Positions 18,710-27,220 of a stretch of 64,000 nt of DNA are shown here, one piece after another. Source of the stretch: Streptomyces pseudovenezuelae (GTDB lineage Bacteria > Actinomycetota > Actinomycetes > Streptomycetales > Streptomycetaceae). A model generated the notes under the pieces. The model was not told the DNA's origin. It did no database searches and worked only from the letters and a program-made list of their open reading frames with translations. A program made the position numbers and the translations under genes. The stretch covers positions 1 to 64,000 of the forward strand of contig NZ_JARXVH010000022.1 in the NCBI RefSeq assembly GCF_029892565.1. Reading direction: 5' to 3'. The stretch's first letter is position 1, and each line of letters begins with the position of its first letter.

Positions 18710-20656
18710 TCAGCCCGTGTGCACCCGCGGGCGGCGATCGCGGTCCGGTTCCGCCTCGCGCAGCACCTCTCGGGTGACCGGGGCGACCTCGCCCTGGCCG
18801 AAGAGGAAGAAGCGCAGGAACTGGGCGAAGGGGCTGCCCTCGGTCCACTCGAAGTAGATGTGCGGGGTGCAGCCGGTCTCGTCGCGGACGTGCAGGAGCA
18901 GGGCGGCCAGGGCGTTGGAGATGGAGGACGACTCCAGGGTCAGCACCCGGTAGCGGTTGTGCAGGACCTCGCCGCGGACCGTCAGACCCGACTCGAACTC
19001 GGACGGGTCCGTCACCGTGACCTCGACGAAGACGAAGTCCTCCTGCTCCGGCATGTCGTTGTCGTTGCGGATCTGCTCGATCTTGTCGCGGTACTCGGCC
19101 TTGTCGCGCTGGTCCGGCTCGTTGGCGATGAACCGGATCTTGCGGCTGGCCATGTCCCGGATGAATCGTTCCGCCATGACGTCCAGCTCGACGTGGGTGA
19201 CGCGCAGCTCGAAGGCGCGGGCCAGCCGGGACAGCAGCGAGACCAGGATGATGCCGGCGATGAAGCAGGCGCCGATCTTGACGCCGTCGGGCCGCTCGAT
19301 GACGTTCACGACGGTGACGTAGAGCATGACCGCCGACACGGCCGTGAAGGCGATGGTCCAGTTGCGTTGGCCGGCGCGGCGGGCGGCGATGGTCACGGCG
19401 ATCGCCGCCGAGGACATCAGGACCAGCACGCCGGTGGCGTAGGCGCCGCCCTGGGCGTCGACGCTCGCGTCGAAGATCCAGGTGACCAGGAAGGCGACCA
19501 GGGTGAAGACGATGACCATGGGGCGCACGGCGCGGGCCCAGTGCGGTGCCATGCCGTAGCGGGGCAGATAGCGCGGCATCAGGTTGAGCAGGCCCGCCAT
19601 CGCGGAGGCGCCGGCGAACCAGAGGATGGCGATGGTCGAGACGTCGTAGACCGTGCCGAAGGCGTTGCCCAGGTACTCGTGGGCCAGGAAGGCGAGGGCG
19701 CGGCCGTTGGCCTGGCCACCGGCCTCGAACTCCTTCTCCGGGATCAGCACGGTGGTGATGAAGCTGGTGGCGATCAGGAAGACGCTCATGATCAGGGCGG
19801 CGGCCGTGAGGAGCTTCTTGGTGTCGCGGATGCGGCCCTTGGGGTTCTCCTCGGTGTCGTCCGGGTCGCCCTGGACGTGCGGCATGACCGCGACGCCGGT
19901 CTCGAAGCCGGACAGGCCGAGGGCGAGCTTGGGGAAGACCACAAGCGATACGCCGATCATGGCGAAGACGTTTCCGTGCTCGGCGGTCAGGGCGCTGGAC
20001 CAGTCGGTGACCACGTGGCCGGCCGTCGCGACGTGGTAGATGCCGACGATCACCACGACGACGTTCAGTCCGAGGTAGATCACGACCAGGGAGACGGCGA
20101 CGCCGATCGCCTCCAGGAAGCCCTTCAGGAACACCGCGCCGAGCAGGGCGACCAGGACGAGGGTGATCAGCATCCGGTGGTCGTGCAGGGCGTCGGTGAG
20201 GTGCGGGTTCTCCACCAGGTGGGTGGAGGCGTCCGCCGCCGAGAGCGTGATGGTGATCAGGAAGTCGGTCGCGGCGAAGCCCAGCAGGGTCAGGACGAAC
20301 AGCTTGCCCTTCCAGAAGGACAGCAGCCGCTCCAGCATGGCGATCGAGCCCTCGCCGTGCGGACTCTCCTCGGCCACACGCCGGTAGACGGGCAGCGCGC
20401 CCGCGAGCGTGACGACGACCAGCACGATGGTCGCCACCGGCGAGAGCAGACCGGCGGCCAGGGCGGCGATGCCGGGCTGGTAGCCGAGGGTGGAGAAGTA
20501 GTCGACGCCGGTCAGGCACATGACGCGGTACCAGCGCTGGCCCCTGTGGGCGGGTTTCGCCTCGACGGCCTGGCTCTGCCGGCCCGCCTTCCCCATGTCG
20601 GACAGCCCCTCCAGCATCCAGGAGCGCAGGCGACTGGGGGTCTCGGTGGTGGCCAT
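18710..20656 (-). CDS. APC/KUP-superfamily permease, possibly a KimA-like potassium transporter
   Basis: The product is 648 residues with about 12 membrane helices up to residue 460, then a cytoplasmic C-terminal domain of about 180 residues. ATG 20656 has a CAGGAG site. The first helix reads GVDYFSTLGYQPGIAALAAG. The spacing D52-x6-Y59 resembles the Asp/Tyr potassium-ligand pair of Bacillus KimA, and the overall size and soluble tail fit KimA better than amino-acid permeases of 450-500 residues. Substrate is therefore inferred, not shown. The promoter appears to lie more than 400 bases upstream, which gives a long leader. Confidence 0.82.
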   Translation of the reverse strand: MATTETPSRLRSWMLEGLSDMGKAGRQSQAVEAKPAHRGQRWYRVMCLTGVDYFSTLGYQPGIAALAAGLLSPVATIVLVVVTLAGALPVYRRVAEESPHGEGSIAMLERLLSFWKGKLFVLTLLGFAATDFLITITLSAADASTHLVENPHLTDALHDHRMLITLVLVALLGAVFLKGFLEAIGVAVSLVVIYLGLNVVVVIVGIYHVATAGHVVTDWSSALTAEHGNVFAMIGVSLVVFPKLALGLSGFETGVAVMPHVQGDPDDTEENPKGRIRDTKKLLTAAALIMSVFLIATSFITTVLIPEKEFEAGGQANGRALAFLAHEYLGNAFGTVYDVSTIAILWFAGASAMAGLLNLMPRYLPRYGMAPHWARAVRPMVIVFTLVAFLVTWIFDASVDAQGGAYATGVLVLMSSAAIAVTIAARRAGQRNWTIAFTAVSAVMLYVTVVNVIERPDGVKIGACFIAGIILVSLLSRLARAFELRVTHVELDVMAERFIRDMASRKIRFIANEPDQRDKAEYRDKIEQIRNDNDMPEQEDFVFVEVTVTDPSEFESGLTVRGEVLHNRYRVLTLESSSISNALAALLLHVRDETGCTPHIYFEWTEGSPFAQFLRFFLFGQGEVAPVTREVLREAEPDRDRRPRVHTG

Positions 20657-21079
20657 CGGTGTGCTCCTGATGCGTCTCAGCGTGGGGGTCGGGCCATCAC
20701 GCGGACGGCCGCACCAGCGTAAGCGGAGAGTGACGTCAGGGCCCATGGGTGAACGGGGCGAGGGCGTCAAGCTTGCGTTAAGACTGGCTGCGTAAGGGCC
20801 ATGGGCACCCGAAAAGGGGTCGACCGGCCACATGGGGGTGCGGTGGGGCGGGGGCCTCGATGCCCGCCGGTGGACACCCAGCGTCATGGCCCAGGTCGCC
20901 GTCCGGCCATCTCGGGGTGCCGGCGCGAGGCGTGCCCGCCCGCGACCGTCCGTCGCGTCGCTTCGTAAGGATCGCGAACGGAGTCGAATGTTTCGTTCGT
21001 TCGCCCGCAATGACCGATCCACTGGGTCGGAGTCGTTTCCCCCGCCGAAGTCGCCCACAGATTCACCGCGTTCAAGGGG

Positions 21080-21109
21080 TTGCCACCCTTTGGGAGCTGT
21101 ATCTAGGGT
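21080..21109 (+). promoter_or_regulatory. Promoter of the sugar ABC operon
   Basis: TTGCCA (21080-21085) and TAGGGT (21104-21109) are 18 bases apart. The expected transcription start is near 21116, upstream of the palindromic operator at 21140. Confidence 0.55.
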
Positions 21110-21139
21110 GCGGCAACAACGCATCTTTCTGGATCTTCT

Positions 21140-21152
21140 CCGAAACTTTCGG
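21140..21152. promoter_or_regulatory. CCGAAA-C-TTTCGG palindrome, candidate LacI-type operator
   Basis: This perfect 13-bp dyad lies between the predicted transcription start and the binding-protein gene. GAAA-N-TTTC boxes of this type are known upstream of actinomycete xylanase genes. A close match, CGAAACTTCCA at 26544-26554, lies in the promoter region of the LacI-type regulator gene of this locus. Confidence 0.65.
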
Positions 21153-21203
21153 TCACAGCGGACGGTCGTGGACGCGCCGTCCCGTACCCCCAAGGAGCGC
21201 ATG

Positions 21204-22499
21204 ATGGGCGACCGGGCACTGTCCCGCCGCGGCTTTCTCGCGGCCTCCGCCGCGGCCGGTCTGGGCGTGACGGCACTGAGCGGATGCGGCGGGGACTCGG
21301 ACGGAGGGTCGTCCTCGGGGACGACCACCGTCGAGTGGTGGAACATCTCCACCACCCAGCCGACCAAGAGCGTCTGGGCCGGCCTGGCCAAGAAGTTCGA
21401 GGCGCAGAACCCCAAGGTGAAGCTGAAGATCGTTCAGCTGGAGAACGACGCCTACAAGTCGAAGATGACGGCCCTCACCGCCTCCGGGAAGCTCCCGGAC
21501 ATCTTCCACACCTGGGGCGGCGGCGTCCTCAAGCAGCAGATCGACGCAGGGCTCGTCGAGGACCTCACCGACAGGACGAAGCCGTGGGCCGACGGCCTGC
21601 TGCCGGTGGCGAAGCAGCCGTACCTCATCGACGACAAGGTGTACGGGATCCCGTTCGACATCGGCATGATCGGGTTCTGGTACAACAAGGCGCTGTTCAA
21701 GCAGGCCGGCATCAGCGAACCCCCCACCACCTGGGGCGACTTCCTCGACGCCGTGAACAAGCTCAAGGCCAAGAGCATCACCCCCCTCGCCCTCGCGGGC
21801 AAGGAGACGTGGACCGGCATGTACTACTGGGCCTACCTCGCGATGCGCACCGCCGGCATCGACGCCCTGCAAAAGGCCGACGAGGCCAAGGACTTCACCG
21901 GAGCCGGGTTCGTCGAGGCCGGGCAGCACTTCAAGGACCTCATCCAACTCCAGCCGTTCCAGAAGGGGTTCCTCGGGGCCGCGTACTCCACACCGACCGG
22001 ACAGGCCGCCACCGTCGGCAACGGCAAGGCGGCCATGGAACTCATGGGCCAGTGGGCCCCGGTCGTCGAGGCGGACGCCGGCAAGGGGCTCGGCGCGAAC
22101 CTCGGCTTCTTCCCGTTCCCCGCGGTCGAGGGCGGAAAGGGCGTCATCACCGAGGTGTTCGGAGGCGGCGGCGGACACGCCCTGCGCAAGGGCGCCCCGC
22201 AGGCGGCCGTCGACTTCCTGAAGTTCTTCGCCTCCGAGACCAGCGACCTCGAACTCGTCAAGAAGACCGGCGCCCTGCCCGTGGTGCCGGCCGCCGCGAG
22301 CGCCCTGTCCGACCCCAACACCAAGGCCGTACAAGCCCAGTTGACGGGCGCCACCGGCTTCCAGCTCTACCTCGACCAGGCCTACGCCCCCGCGGTCGGC
22401 CAGGAGGTCAACGACAGCGTCGGCGCGCTCATCGCCGGCTCCAAGTCCCCCGAGCAGGTCGCGCAGTCGATCACCAAGGTCGCGAAGGAAGAGCAGTAG
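21204..22499 (+). CDS. ABC sugar transporter substrate-binding lipoprotein
   Basis: This is a 431-residue family 1 extracellular solute-binding protein. The start ATG 21204 (or 21201) follows an AAGGAG site. The signal peptide has a twin-arginine motif SRRGFLAASAAAG and a lipobox LSGC, so it is a Tat-exported lipoprotein. The mature part has the usual EWWNISTTQP, then DIFHTWGGGVLKQQID and PFDIGMIGFWYN segments. With the downstream permeases and xylanase, the ligand is probably xylo-oligosaccharides. That inference rests on context. Confidence 0.93.
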   Translation: MGDRALSRRGFLAASAAAGLGVTALSGCGGDSDGGSSSGTTTVEWWNISTTQPTKSVWAGLAKKFEAQNPKVKLKIVQLENDAYKSKMTALTASGKLPDIFHTWGGGVLKQQIDAGLVEDLTDRTKPWADGLLPVAKQPYLIDDKVYGIPFDIGMIGFWYNKALFKQAGISEPPTTWGDFLDAVNKLKAKSITPLALAGKETWTGMYYWAYLAMRTAGIDALQKADEAKDFTGAGFVEAGQHFKDLIQLQPFQKGFLGAAYSTPTGQAATVGNGKAAMELMGQWAPVVEADAGKGLGANLGFFPFPAVEGGKGVITEVFGGGGGHALRKGAPQAAVDFLKFFASETSDLELVKKTGALPVVPAAASALSDPNTKAVQAQLTGATGFQLYLDQAYAPAVGQEVNDSVGALIAGSKSPEQVAQSITKVAKEEQ

Positions 22500-22501
22500 C
22501 C

Positions 22502-22588
22502 GCCGATGACCTCCACTCTCCTCCCGGACAGCCGATGACCTCCACTCTCCTCCCGGACAGCCGATGACATCCACTTTCCTCCCGGACA
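22502..22588 (+). repeat. Three tandem 29-bp copies spanning the permease start, with two 10-codon leader ORFs
   Basis: Copies lie at 22502-22530, 22531-22559 and 22560-22588. The first two are identical and the third differs at a few bases. Each contains an ATG (22506, 22535, 22564). The first two ATGs open 10-codon ORFs encoding MTSTLLPDSR, and each ends in TGA overlapping the next ATG (ATGA). The third ATG is the start of the permease, whose first residues are MTSTFLPDKR. Confidence 0.95.
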
Positions 22589-23562
22589 AGCGGACCGGTC
22601 CCGATCTCGCCGTCCCGTCCCCGACCAAGGCCTCGGCCCGGGGGCGGGCCCGGCGGCGCACGCTGAACTGGCTCACCGCGGTCGGCTTCCAACTGCCCGC
22701 GCTGGTCCTGTTCGTCGGCCTGGTGCTGCTGCCCATGCTGTTCGCGCTGTACGCGGCCTTCTTCCGCTGGGGCGGCTTCGGCATGCCCTCCGACTACACG
22801 GGCGCGGGCAACTTCACCCGGCTCTTCCAGGACCCCGTCTTCCTGGGCGACCTGTGGCGCTGCCTGGTCCTGGTGCTGCTGTCGCTCGCGCTCCAACTGC
22901 CGTTCGCGCTCGCCATGGCGGTCCTGCTCAACCAGCGGCTGCGCGGACGGGCCGTGTACCGGATGCTGTTCTTCGCGCCGTACGTCCTGTCCGAGGCCAT
23001 CACCGGCGTGCTGTTCAGCATGGTCTTCGCACCGGACGCCGGGCTCGCCGACCATGTCCTGGGCGGTATCGGCCTGGACGGTCTGGGCGGGGAGTGGTTC
23101 GCCGACCCCTCCTACGTCATGGCGACGCTGTTCCTGGTCATGACGTGGAAGTACTTCGGCTTCCACATGATGCTCTACCTCGCCGGACTCCAGTCCATCC
23201 CGGCCGAGTTGACGGAGGCCGCGCTGATCGACGGCGCCAACGCGTGGCAGCGGTTCCGCAACGTCACCCTGCCGCTGCTCGCGCCCACCCTGCGCATCAG
23301 CGTCTTCCTGTCCGTCATCGGGTCGATCCAACTCTTCGACCTGGTCTGGGTGGTGACCCAGGGCGGCCCCGACCACCACTCCGAGACGATGGCCGTGACC
23401 ATGTTCCAGTACGGCTTCAAGCGCTACCAGGTCGGCTACGCCAGCGCGATCAGCGTGGTCATGTTCGGCATCTGCCTCGTCTTCGCCCTCGCCTACCAGC
23501 GGTTCGTGCTCCGTCGCGACCTCGAAGGGGCGACCACCACGATGAGGGGGGACGGCAAGTGA
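22564..23562 (+). CDS. ABC sugar transporter permease 1 (MalF type)
   Basis: A 332-residue permease with six to eight helices and an EAA loop ELTEAALIDGANAWQRFRNV, followed by TLPLLAP, that docks to an ATPase. The start is the third ATG of a 29-bp triplication, so translation is probably coupled to two upstream leader peptides. No ATPase gene is in the operon. As in other streptomycetes, a shared MsiK-type ATPase elsewhere likely powers the importer. Confidence 0.93.
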   Translation: MTSTFLPDKRTGPDLAVPSPTKASARGRARRRTLNWLTAVGFQLPALVLFVGLVLLPMLFALYAAFFRWGGFGMPSDYTGAGNFTRLFQDPVFLGDLWRCLVLVLLSLALQLPFALAMAVLLNQRLRGRAVYRMLFFAPYVLSEAITGVLFSMVFAPDAGLADHVLGGIGLDGLGGEWFADPSYVMATLFLVMTWKYFGFHMMLYLAGLQSIPAELTEAALIDGANAWQRFRNVTLPLLAPTLRISVFLSVIGSIQLFDLVWVVTQGGPDHHSETMAVTMFQYGFKRYQVGYASAISVVMFGICLVFALAYQRFVLRRDLEGATTTMRGDGK

Positions 23563-24392
23563 CCCGCAGATCCGGCGCCGTAAGGACCTTGCCGCTCCAC
23601 GTGATCCTCCTCGCGGTCGGCGCGGTGATGGTCGTCCCCCTGGTGTACGCGGCCCTGTCCGGCTTCAAGTCCACCGACGAGCTCTCCCGCAACCCCTTCG
23701 GACTGCCCGAGCACTGGCTCACCGGCAACTACACCGACATCCTCCGCTCCGGCGACTTCTGGCGCCTGGTCGGCAACAGCACGCTGATCGCGGTCGGTAC
23801 GACCGTGCTCGTGGTCGCCGTGTCGGCGCTCGCCGCGTTCTCCTTCGCCCGATTCGCCTTCCGCGGGCGGGAGGTGCTGTTCACCGTGTTCACGATAGGG
23901 CTGATGTTCCCCTTCGCGGTGGCGGTCCTGCCGCTGTTCCTGCTGCTGCGCTCGCTCGGCCTGCTCGACAACCCGCTCGGCGTGATCCTCCCGCAGGCCG
24001 CCTTCGCGCTGCCGATGACGATCATCATCCTGCGCGGCTTCTTCCGGCAGATCCCCGGTGAGCTGGAGGAGGCGGCCACGCTCGACGGCTGCAGTGCCTT
24101 CGGGTTCTTCTGGCGGATCCTGCTGCCCATGGCGCGGCCCGCGCTCGGCACGGTGTCCGTGCTGGCCGTCGTCACCAGCTGGAACAACTTCTTCCTGCCG
24201 CTGCTGGTGTTCACCGACGCCAAGTGGTGGACCCTGCCGATCGGCGTCCAGCAGTTCCAGGGCCAGTACTCGGCGGAGTACGCCCGCGTCTTCGCCTACC
24301 TGGTCCTCGCGATGGTCCCCGCCCTCGCCTTCTACTCGGTCGCCGAGCGCCAGCTCGTCGGCGGCCTCACCGCCGGCGCCACGAAGGGATGA
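23559..24392 (+). CDS. ABC sugar transporter permease 2 (MalG type)
   Basis: A 277-residue permease. GTG 23559 overlaps the previous stop as GTGA. The EAA loop is ELEEAATLDGCSAFGFFWRI, followed by LLPMARPALGTV, characteristic of MalG-type partners. It should form the heterodimeric channel with permease 1. Confidence 0.93.
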   Translation: MTRRSGAVRTLPLHVILLAVGAVMVVPLVYAALSGFKSTDELSRNPFGLPEHWLTGNYTDILRSGDFWRLVGNSTLIAVGTTVLVVAVSALAAFSFARFAFRGREVLFTVFTIGLMFPFAVAVLPLFLLLRSLGLLDNPLGVILPQAAFALPMTIIILRGFFRQIPGELEEAATLDGCSAFGFFWRILLPMARPALGTVSVLAVVTSWNNFFLPLLVFTDAKWWTLPIGVQQFQGQYSAEYARVFAYLVLAMVPALAFYSVAERQLVGGLTAGATKG

Positions 24393-24447
24393 CGCGCGCC
24401 GACGGACGTACGGCTCACCCACACACCCGCACGTGAGGAGTCGCACC

Positions 24448-25485
24448 ATGCGCAAGAACCGCCTCAGACTCGTCGGTGTCCTCGCCGCCGTCCTGGTCGC
24501 CACCGGCATCGGCTCTCCCGCCCAGGCGAGCCACAAGCAGCCGACGCTCGCGGACCTGGCCGAGCGCCACGGCCGCTACTTCGGCAGCGCAACCGACAAC
24601 CCGGAACTCACCGACACCGCCTACAAGGCCCTGCTCGGCAGCGAGTTCGACATGATCACCCCCGGCAACGGCATGAAGTGGTACGCCACCGAACCCCAGC
24701 AGGGCGTCTTCGACTGGACCAACGGGGACGAGATCGTCGACCTGGCCCGCAGTAAGCACCAGCGGGTCCGCGCCCACACCCTGGTCTGGCACAGTCAGTT
24801 GCCGAGCTGGCTGACCGGTCGCGAGTGGACGGCCGGCGAGCTGCGGGCCGTACTGAAGAAGCACATCCAGACGGAGGTGCGGCACTACCGGGGCAAGGTC
24901 TACTCCTGGGACGTCGTCAACGAGGCGTTCAACGAGGACGGCACCTACCGCGAGACCCTCTGGTACAAGACGCTCGGCCCCGGCTACATCGCCGACGCGC
25001 TGCGCTGGGCCCACCAGGCCGACCCGCACGCCAAGCTGTACGTCAACGACTACAACATCGAGGCGGTCGGCCCGAAGAGCGATGCCTACTACGCCCTGGC
25101 CAAGGAGCTGAAGGCGCAGCGCGTCCCGCTCGACGGCATCGGCCTGCAGGCTCATCTCGCCCTGCAGTACGGCTATCCGACGACCCTGGAGGACAACCTC
25201 CGCCGCTTCTCCCGGCTCGGTCTCGACACCGCGCTCACCGAGGTCGACGTACGGATGATCCTGCCCGCGACCGACGAGAAACTCGCCCAACAGGCCGACT
25301 GGTACCGGGATCTCACCGAGGCGTGCCTCGCGGTGCGCCGGTGTGTCGGAGTCACCGTCTGGGACTACACGGACAAGTACTCGTGGATCCCGGCGTTCTT
25401 CCCGGGCGAGGGCGCGGCGCTGCCGTGGGACGAGCAACTCCTGCCCAAGCCCGCGTACTTCGCGATCAGGGACGCGTTGAAGTAG
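24448..25485 (+). CDS. Secreted GH10 endo-1,4-beta-xylanase
   Basis: The 345-residue precursor has a Sec signal ending near GSPAQA (residue 27). A single GH10 barrel follows, with no carbohydrate-binding module. The acid/base is E159 in WDVVNEAFNEDG and the nucleophile is E265 in LTEVDVR. The conserved HTLVWHSQLPSW and GIGLQAHL strands are present. The enzyme cuts xylan outside the cell. The start ATG 24448 has a GAGGAG site, 55 bases after the permease gene, so it probably belongs to the uptake operon and feeds it with xylo-oligosaccharides. Confidence 0.95.
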   Translation: MRKNRLRLVGVLAAVLVATGIGSPAQASHKQPTLADLAERHGRYFGSATDNPELTDTAYKALLGSEFDMITPGNGMKWYATEPQQGVFDWTNGDEIVDLARSKHQRVRAHTLVWHSQLPSWLTGREWTAGELRAVLKKHIQTEVRHYRGKVYSWDVVNEAFNEDGTYRETLWYKTLGPGYIADALRWAHQADPHAKLYVNDYNIEAVGPKSDAYYALAKELKAQRVPLDGIGLQAHLALQYGYPTTLEDNLRRFSRLGLDTALTEVDVRMILPATDEKLAQQADWYRDLTEACLAVRRCVGVTVWDYTDKYSWIPAFFPGEGAALPWDEQLLPKPAYFAIRDALK

Positions 25486-26527
25486 CTCGACGGGGCGACG
25501 GTGGTGCGGTGCTGGACCGCACCACCAGCTCCGTGCCCAGCTCCACGCGGGGCGAGTCCGGCTGTTCGCCGCGGGCCAGGCGCAGGACCGTGCGGACGGC
25601 CAACTTGCCCATGTCGGCGAGCGGTTGGCGGATCGTGGTGAGCGGGGGAGCGGACCAGCGGACTTCCGGAAGGTCGTCGAAACCGACCACGCTCAGGTCC
25701 TCCGGGACCCTCAGGCCCCGTCGGCGCAGCGCCTCGATCGCGCCGAGCGCCATCTGGTCGCTGGCCGCGAACAGCGCGGTCGGCGGCTCGGGCAGATCCA
25801 GGAGAGCCTGGCAGCCGGTGAAGCCGGACTCGGGGTGGAAGTCGCCGGGCACGACGAGGGAGTCGTCGGGCTCGATGCCGGCGCCCTCCAGGGCCGCGCG
25901 GTAGCCGTCGAGGCGGGCGCGGGAGCAGAGCAGCCGGGGTGGGCCCGCGATCAGGCCGATCCTGCGGTGGCCGAGCGAGAGCAGGTGCTCGGTGGCCGCC
26001 ATGCCGCCGGACCAGTTGGCGGCGCCGACGGTGGGCACGTCGAGGGCGGGGGAGCCCGCCGGGTCGACGACCACCAGCGGGACGCCGAGTGCGCGCAACT
26101 CCTCGTGCAGCACCGGCTCCAGGGCCGAGGTGACCAGGACGACGCCGTCGGAGGCGCGGGCCCGCAGATTGCGCAGCCATTCGCGGGCGTCGCCCGAGCG
26201 TCCGTGGATCGCCGACACGACGGTGCCGACGCCGGCCGCGTGCGCGACCTCCTCCACACCCCGGATGATCTCCACCGCCCAGGGGCTGTCGAGGTCGTTG
26301 AAGACCAGGTCGAGCAGGGCGGCACGGGTGCCGGGTGCGGGGGCGCGTCTGCGGTAGCCGTATCTCAGGAGCAGGTCCTCGACGCGGGCGCGGGTCGTGG
26401 GCGACACGTCGGAACGGCCGTTGACGACCCGGGACACGGTCGGCACCGAGACCCCGGCCTCCTTGGCGATCTCCGTGATGGTGACCTTGACTCCGGGCTC
26501 GGCCTCGTGTGCTGCCAACTTCCCCAC
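25466..26527 (-). CDS. LacI-family repressor of the xylan-sugar operon
   Basis: The product is 353 residues from GTG 26527. The N-terminal HTH is VTITEIAKEAGVSVPTVSRV and the hinge helix and periplasmic-binding-like core follow. The C-terminus includes PTALFAASDQMALGAIEAL and SVVGFDDLPEVRW. The coding end overlaps the xylanase 3' end by 20 bases on the opposite strand. A near copy of the operon palindrome sits upstream of its start, which suggests autoregulation. The effector is probably a xylo-oligosaccharide (inference). Confidence 0.92.
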   Translation of the reverse strand: MGKLAAHEAEPGVKVTITEIAKEAGVSVPTVSRVVNGRSDVSPTTRARVEDLLLRYGYRRRAPAPGTRAALLDLVFNDLDSPWAVEIIRGVEEVAHAAGVGTVVSAIHGRSGDAREWLRNLRARASDGVVLVTSALEPVLHEELRALGVPLVVVDPAGSPALDVPTVGAANWSGGMAATEHLLSLGHRRIGLIAGPPRLLCSRARLDGYRAALEGAGIEPDDSLVVPGDFHPESGFTGCQALLDLPEPPTALFAASDQMALGAIEALRRRGLRVPEDLSVVGFDDLPEVRWSAPPLTTIRQPLADMGKLAVRTVLRLARGEQPDSPRVELGTELVVRSSTAPPSPRRATSTRP

Positions 26528-26543
26528 CCCCGTCGACGGTTCG

Positions 26544-26554
26544 CGAAACTTCCA
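26544..26554. promoter_or_regulatory. Imperfect copy of the xylan-type box near the lacI-type start
   Basis: CGAAACTTCCA resembles the first 11 bases of the CGAAACTTTCG core at 21141-21151 and lies 17 bases upstream of the LacI-family start. It overlaps further dyads (CTTCCAGAAG and CTTCCGGAAA). Confidence 0.45.
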
Positions 26555-26664
26555 GAAGTCTTCCGGAAAGGGTGCGGAGACCGCTCGGGAAACGCTCAGA
26601 AACCGCGGGACACACACGCACGCGCACGCCGCACTACACGGAGTGATCGACCCCGGACATGCGT

Positions 26665-26699
26665 CGGGGCCGGCTCGCAGTGTTCCTGCGACCGGCCCC
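26665..26699 (-). terminator. Terminator hairpin after the DUF5999 gene
   Basis: GGGGCCGGCTCGCAG pairs with CTGCGACCGGCCCC with one bulge. It lies 40 bases beyond the stop of the minus-strand DUF5999 gene. No long T run is present. Confidence 0.55.
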
Positions 26700-26738
26700 T
26701 CAAGTCTCCGGGCGATGCGCCATACCGCCCGGTGGCGC

Positions 26739-26945
26739 TCAGGCGGCGGTCATCACCGGGTTGGTGCCCTCAGGGCGGTGCGGGGCGATGATCTGCCCGT
26801 CCGGCAGGAGCTCACCGGTGTCCTCGAAGAGCAGGACACCGTTGCACAGCAGGCTCCAGCCCTGCTCCGGGTGGTGCGCCATGAGGCGGGCGGACTCCCG
26901 GTCGGCTGAGTCGGCTGAGGGACACGGTGACTGGTGCTGGCACAT
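26739..26945 (-). CDS. DUF5999 family small protein
   Basis: A 68-residue protein starting MCQHQSPCPSADSADRESAR, with the family sequence AHHPEQGWSLLCNGVLLFED, then TGELLPDGQII. Three cysteines lie in the N-terminal half. It is a streptomycete protein of unknown function. The upstream frame stays open to ATG 27020, which has a GGGGGG stretch before it and would add 25 residues, so the start is uncertain. Confidence 0.8.
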   Translation of the reverse strand: MCQHQSPCPSADSADRESARLMAHHPEQGWSLLCNGVLLFEDTGELLPDGQIIAPHRPEGTNPVMTAA

Positions 26946-27220
26946 TGGTTGGATCTTTCGCTGTGTCGTGAGGTGTGTGGTGGCTGTCGTGTCTGTCTCG
27001 CGGCTGGAAGTCTCGTCCATGGCCGCCCCCCGTTGTGATAAGTCGGTCAGAACCCAGTGTTGCCCCACGGGCGTCAATCCGCAGGGATTTAGCGGCACCG
27101 CTTCCTCACAGGTTGATGACGCATCACCCGGCCGGACGGTTCATTCCAACTGCACTGTCACTTCGGATGGTTCTCAGTGGTCGGATGGGGCTAGTCCGTC
27201 CAGGTCAGAAGGCACTTTGG

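Larger units (their letters stand above)
20657..21203. other. 547-base divergent intergenic region
   Basis: This region separates the permease from the xylan-sugar operon. Near 21098-21110 two promoters overlap back to back: TAGATAC on the minus strand for the permease, and TAGGGT on the plus strand for the sugar operon. The permease leader would then be about 430 bases, with several hairpins (for example CGAACG pairing with CGTTCG around 20987-21013). The segment has no convincing coding sequence. Confidence 0.55.

Noticed and set aside
20657..21110. A c-di-AMP (ydaO) riboswitch in the permease leader
   Set aside because: Blocks like GGTGAAT and GGGGGAAAC are present but in the wrong order, and the closing conserved parts are missing. 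I report only a long structured leader.
20832..21203. Longer N-terminus for the sugar-binding lipoprotein
   Set aside because: The in-frame extension would move the twin-arginine signal and lipobox about 124 residues inside the protein. The start beside AAGGAG at 21204 is preferred.
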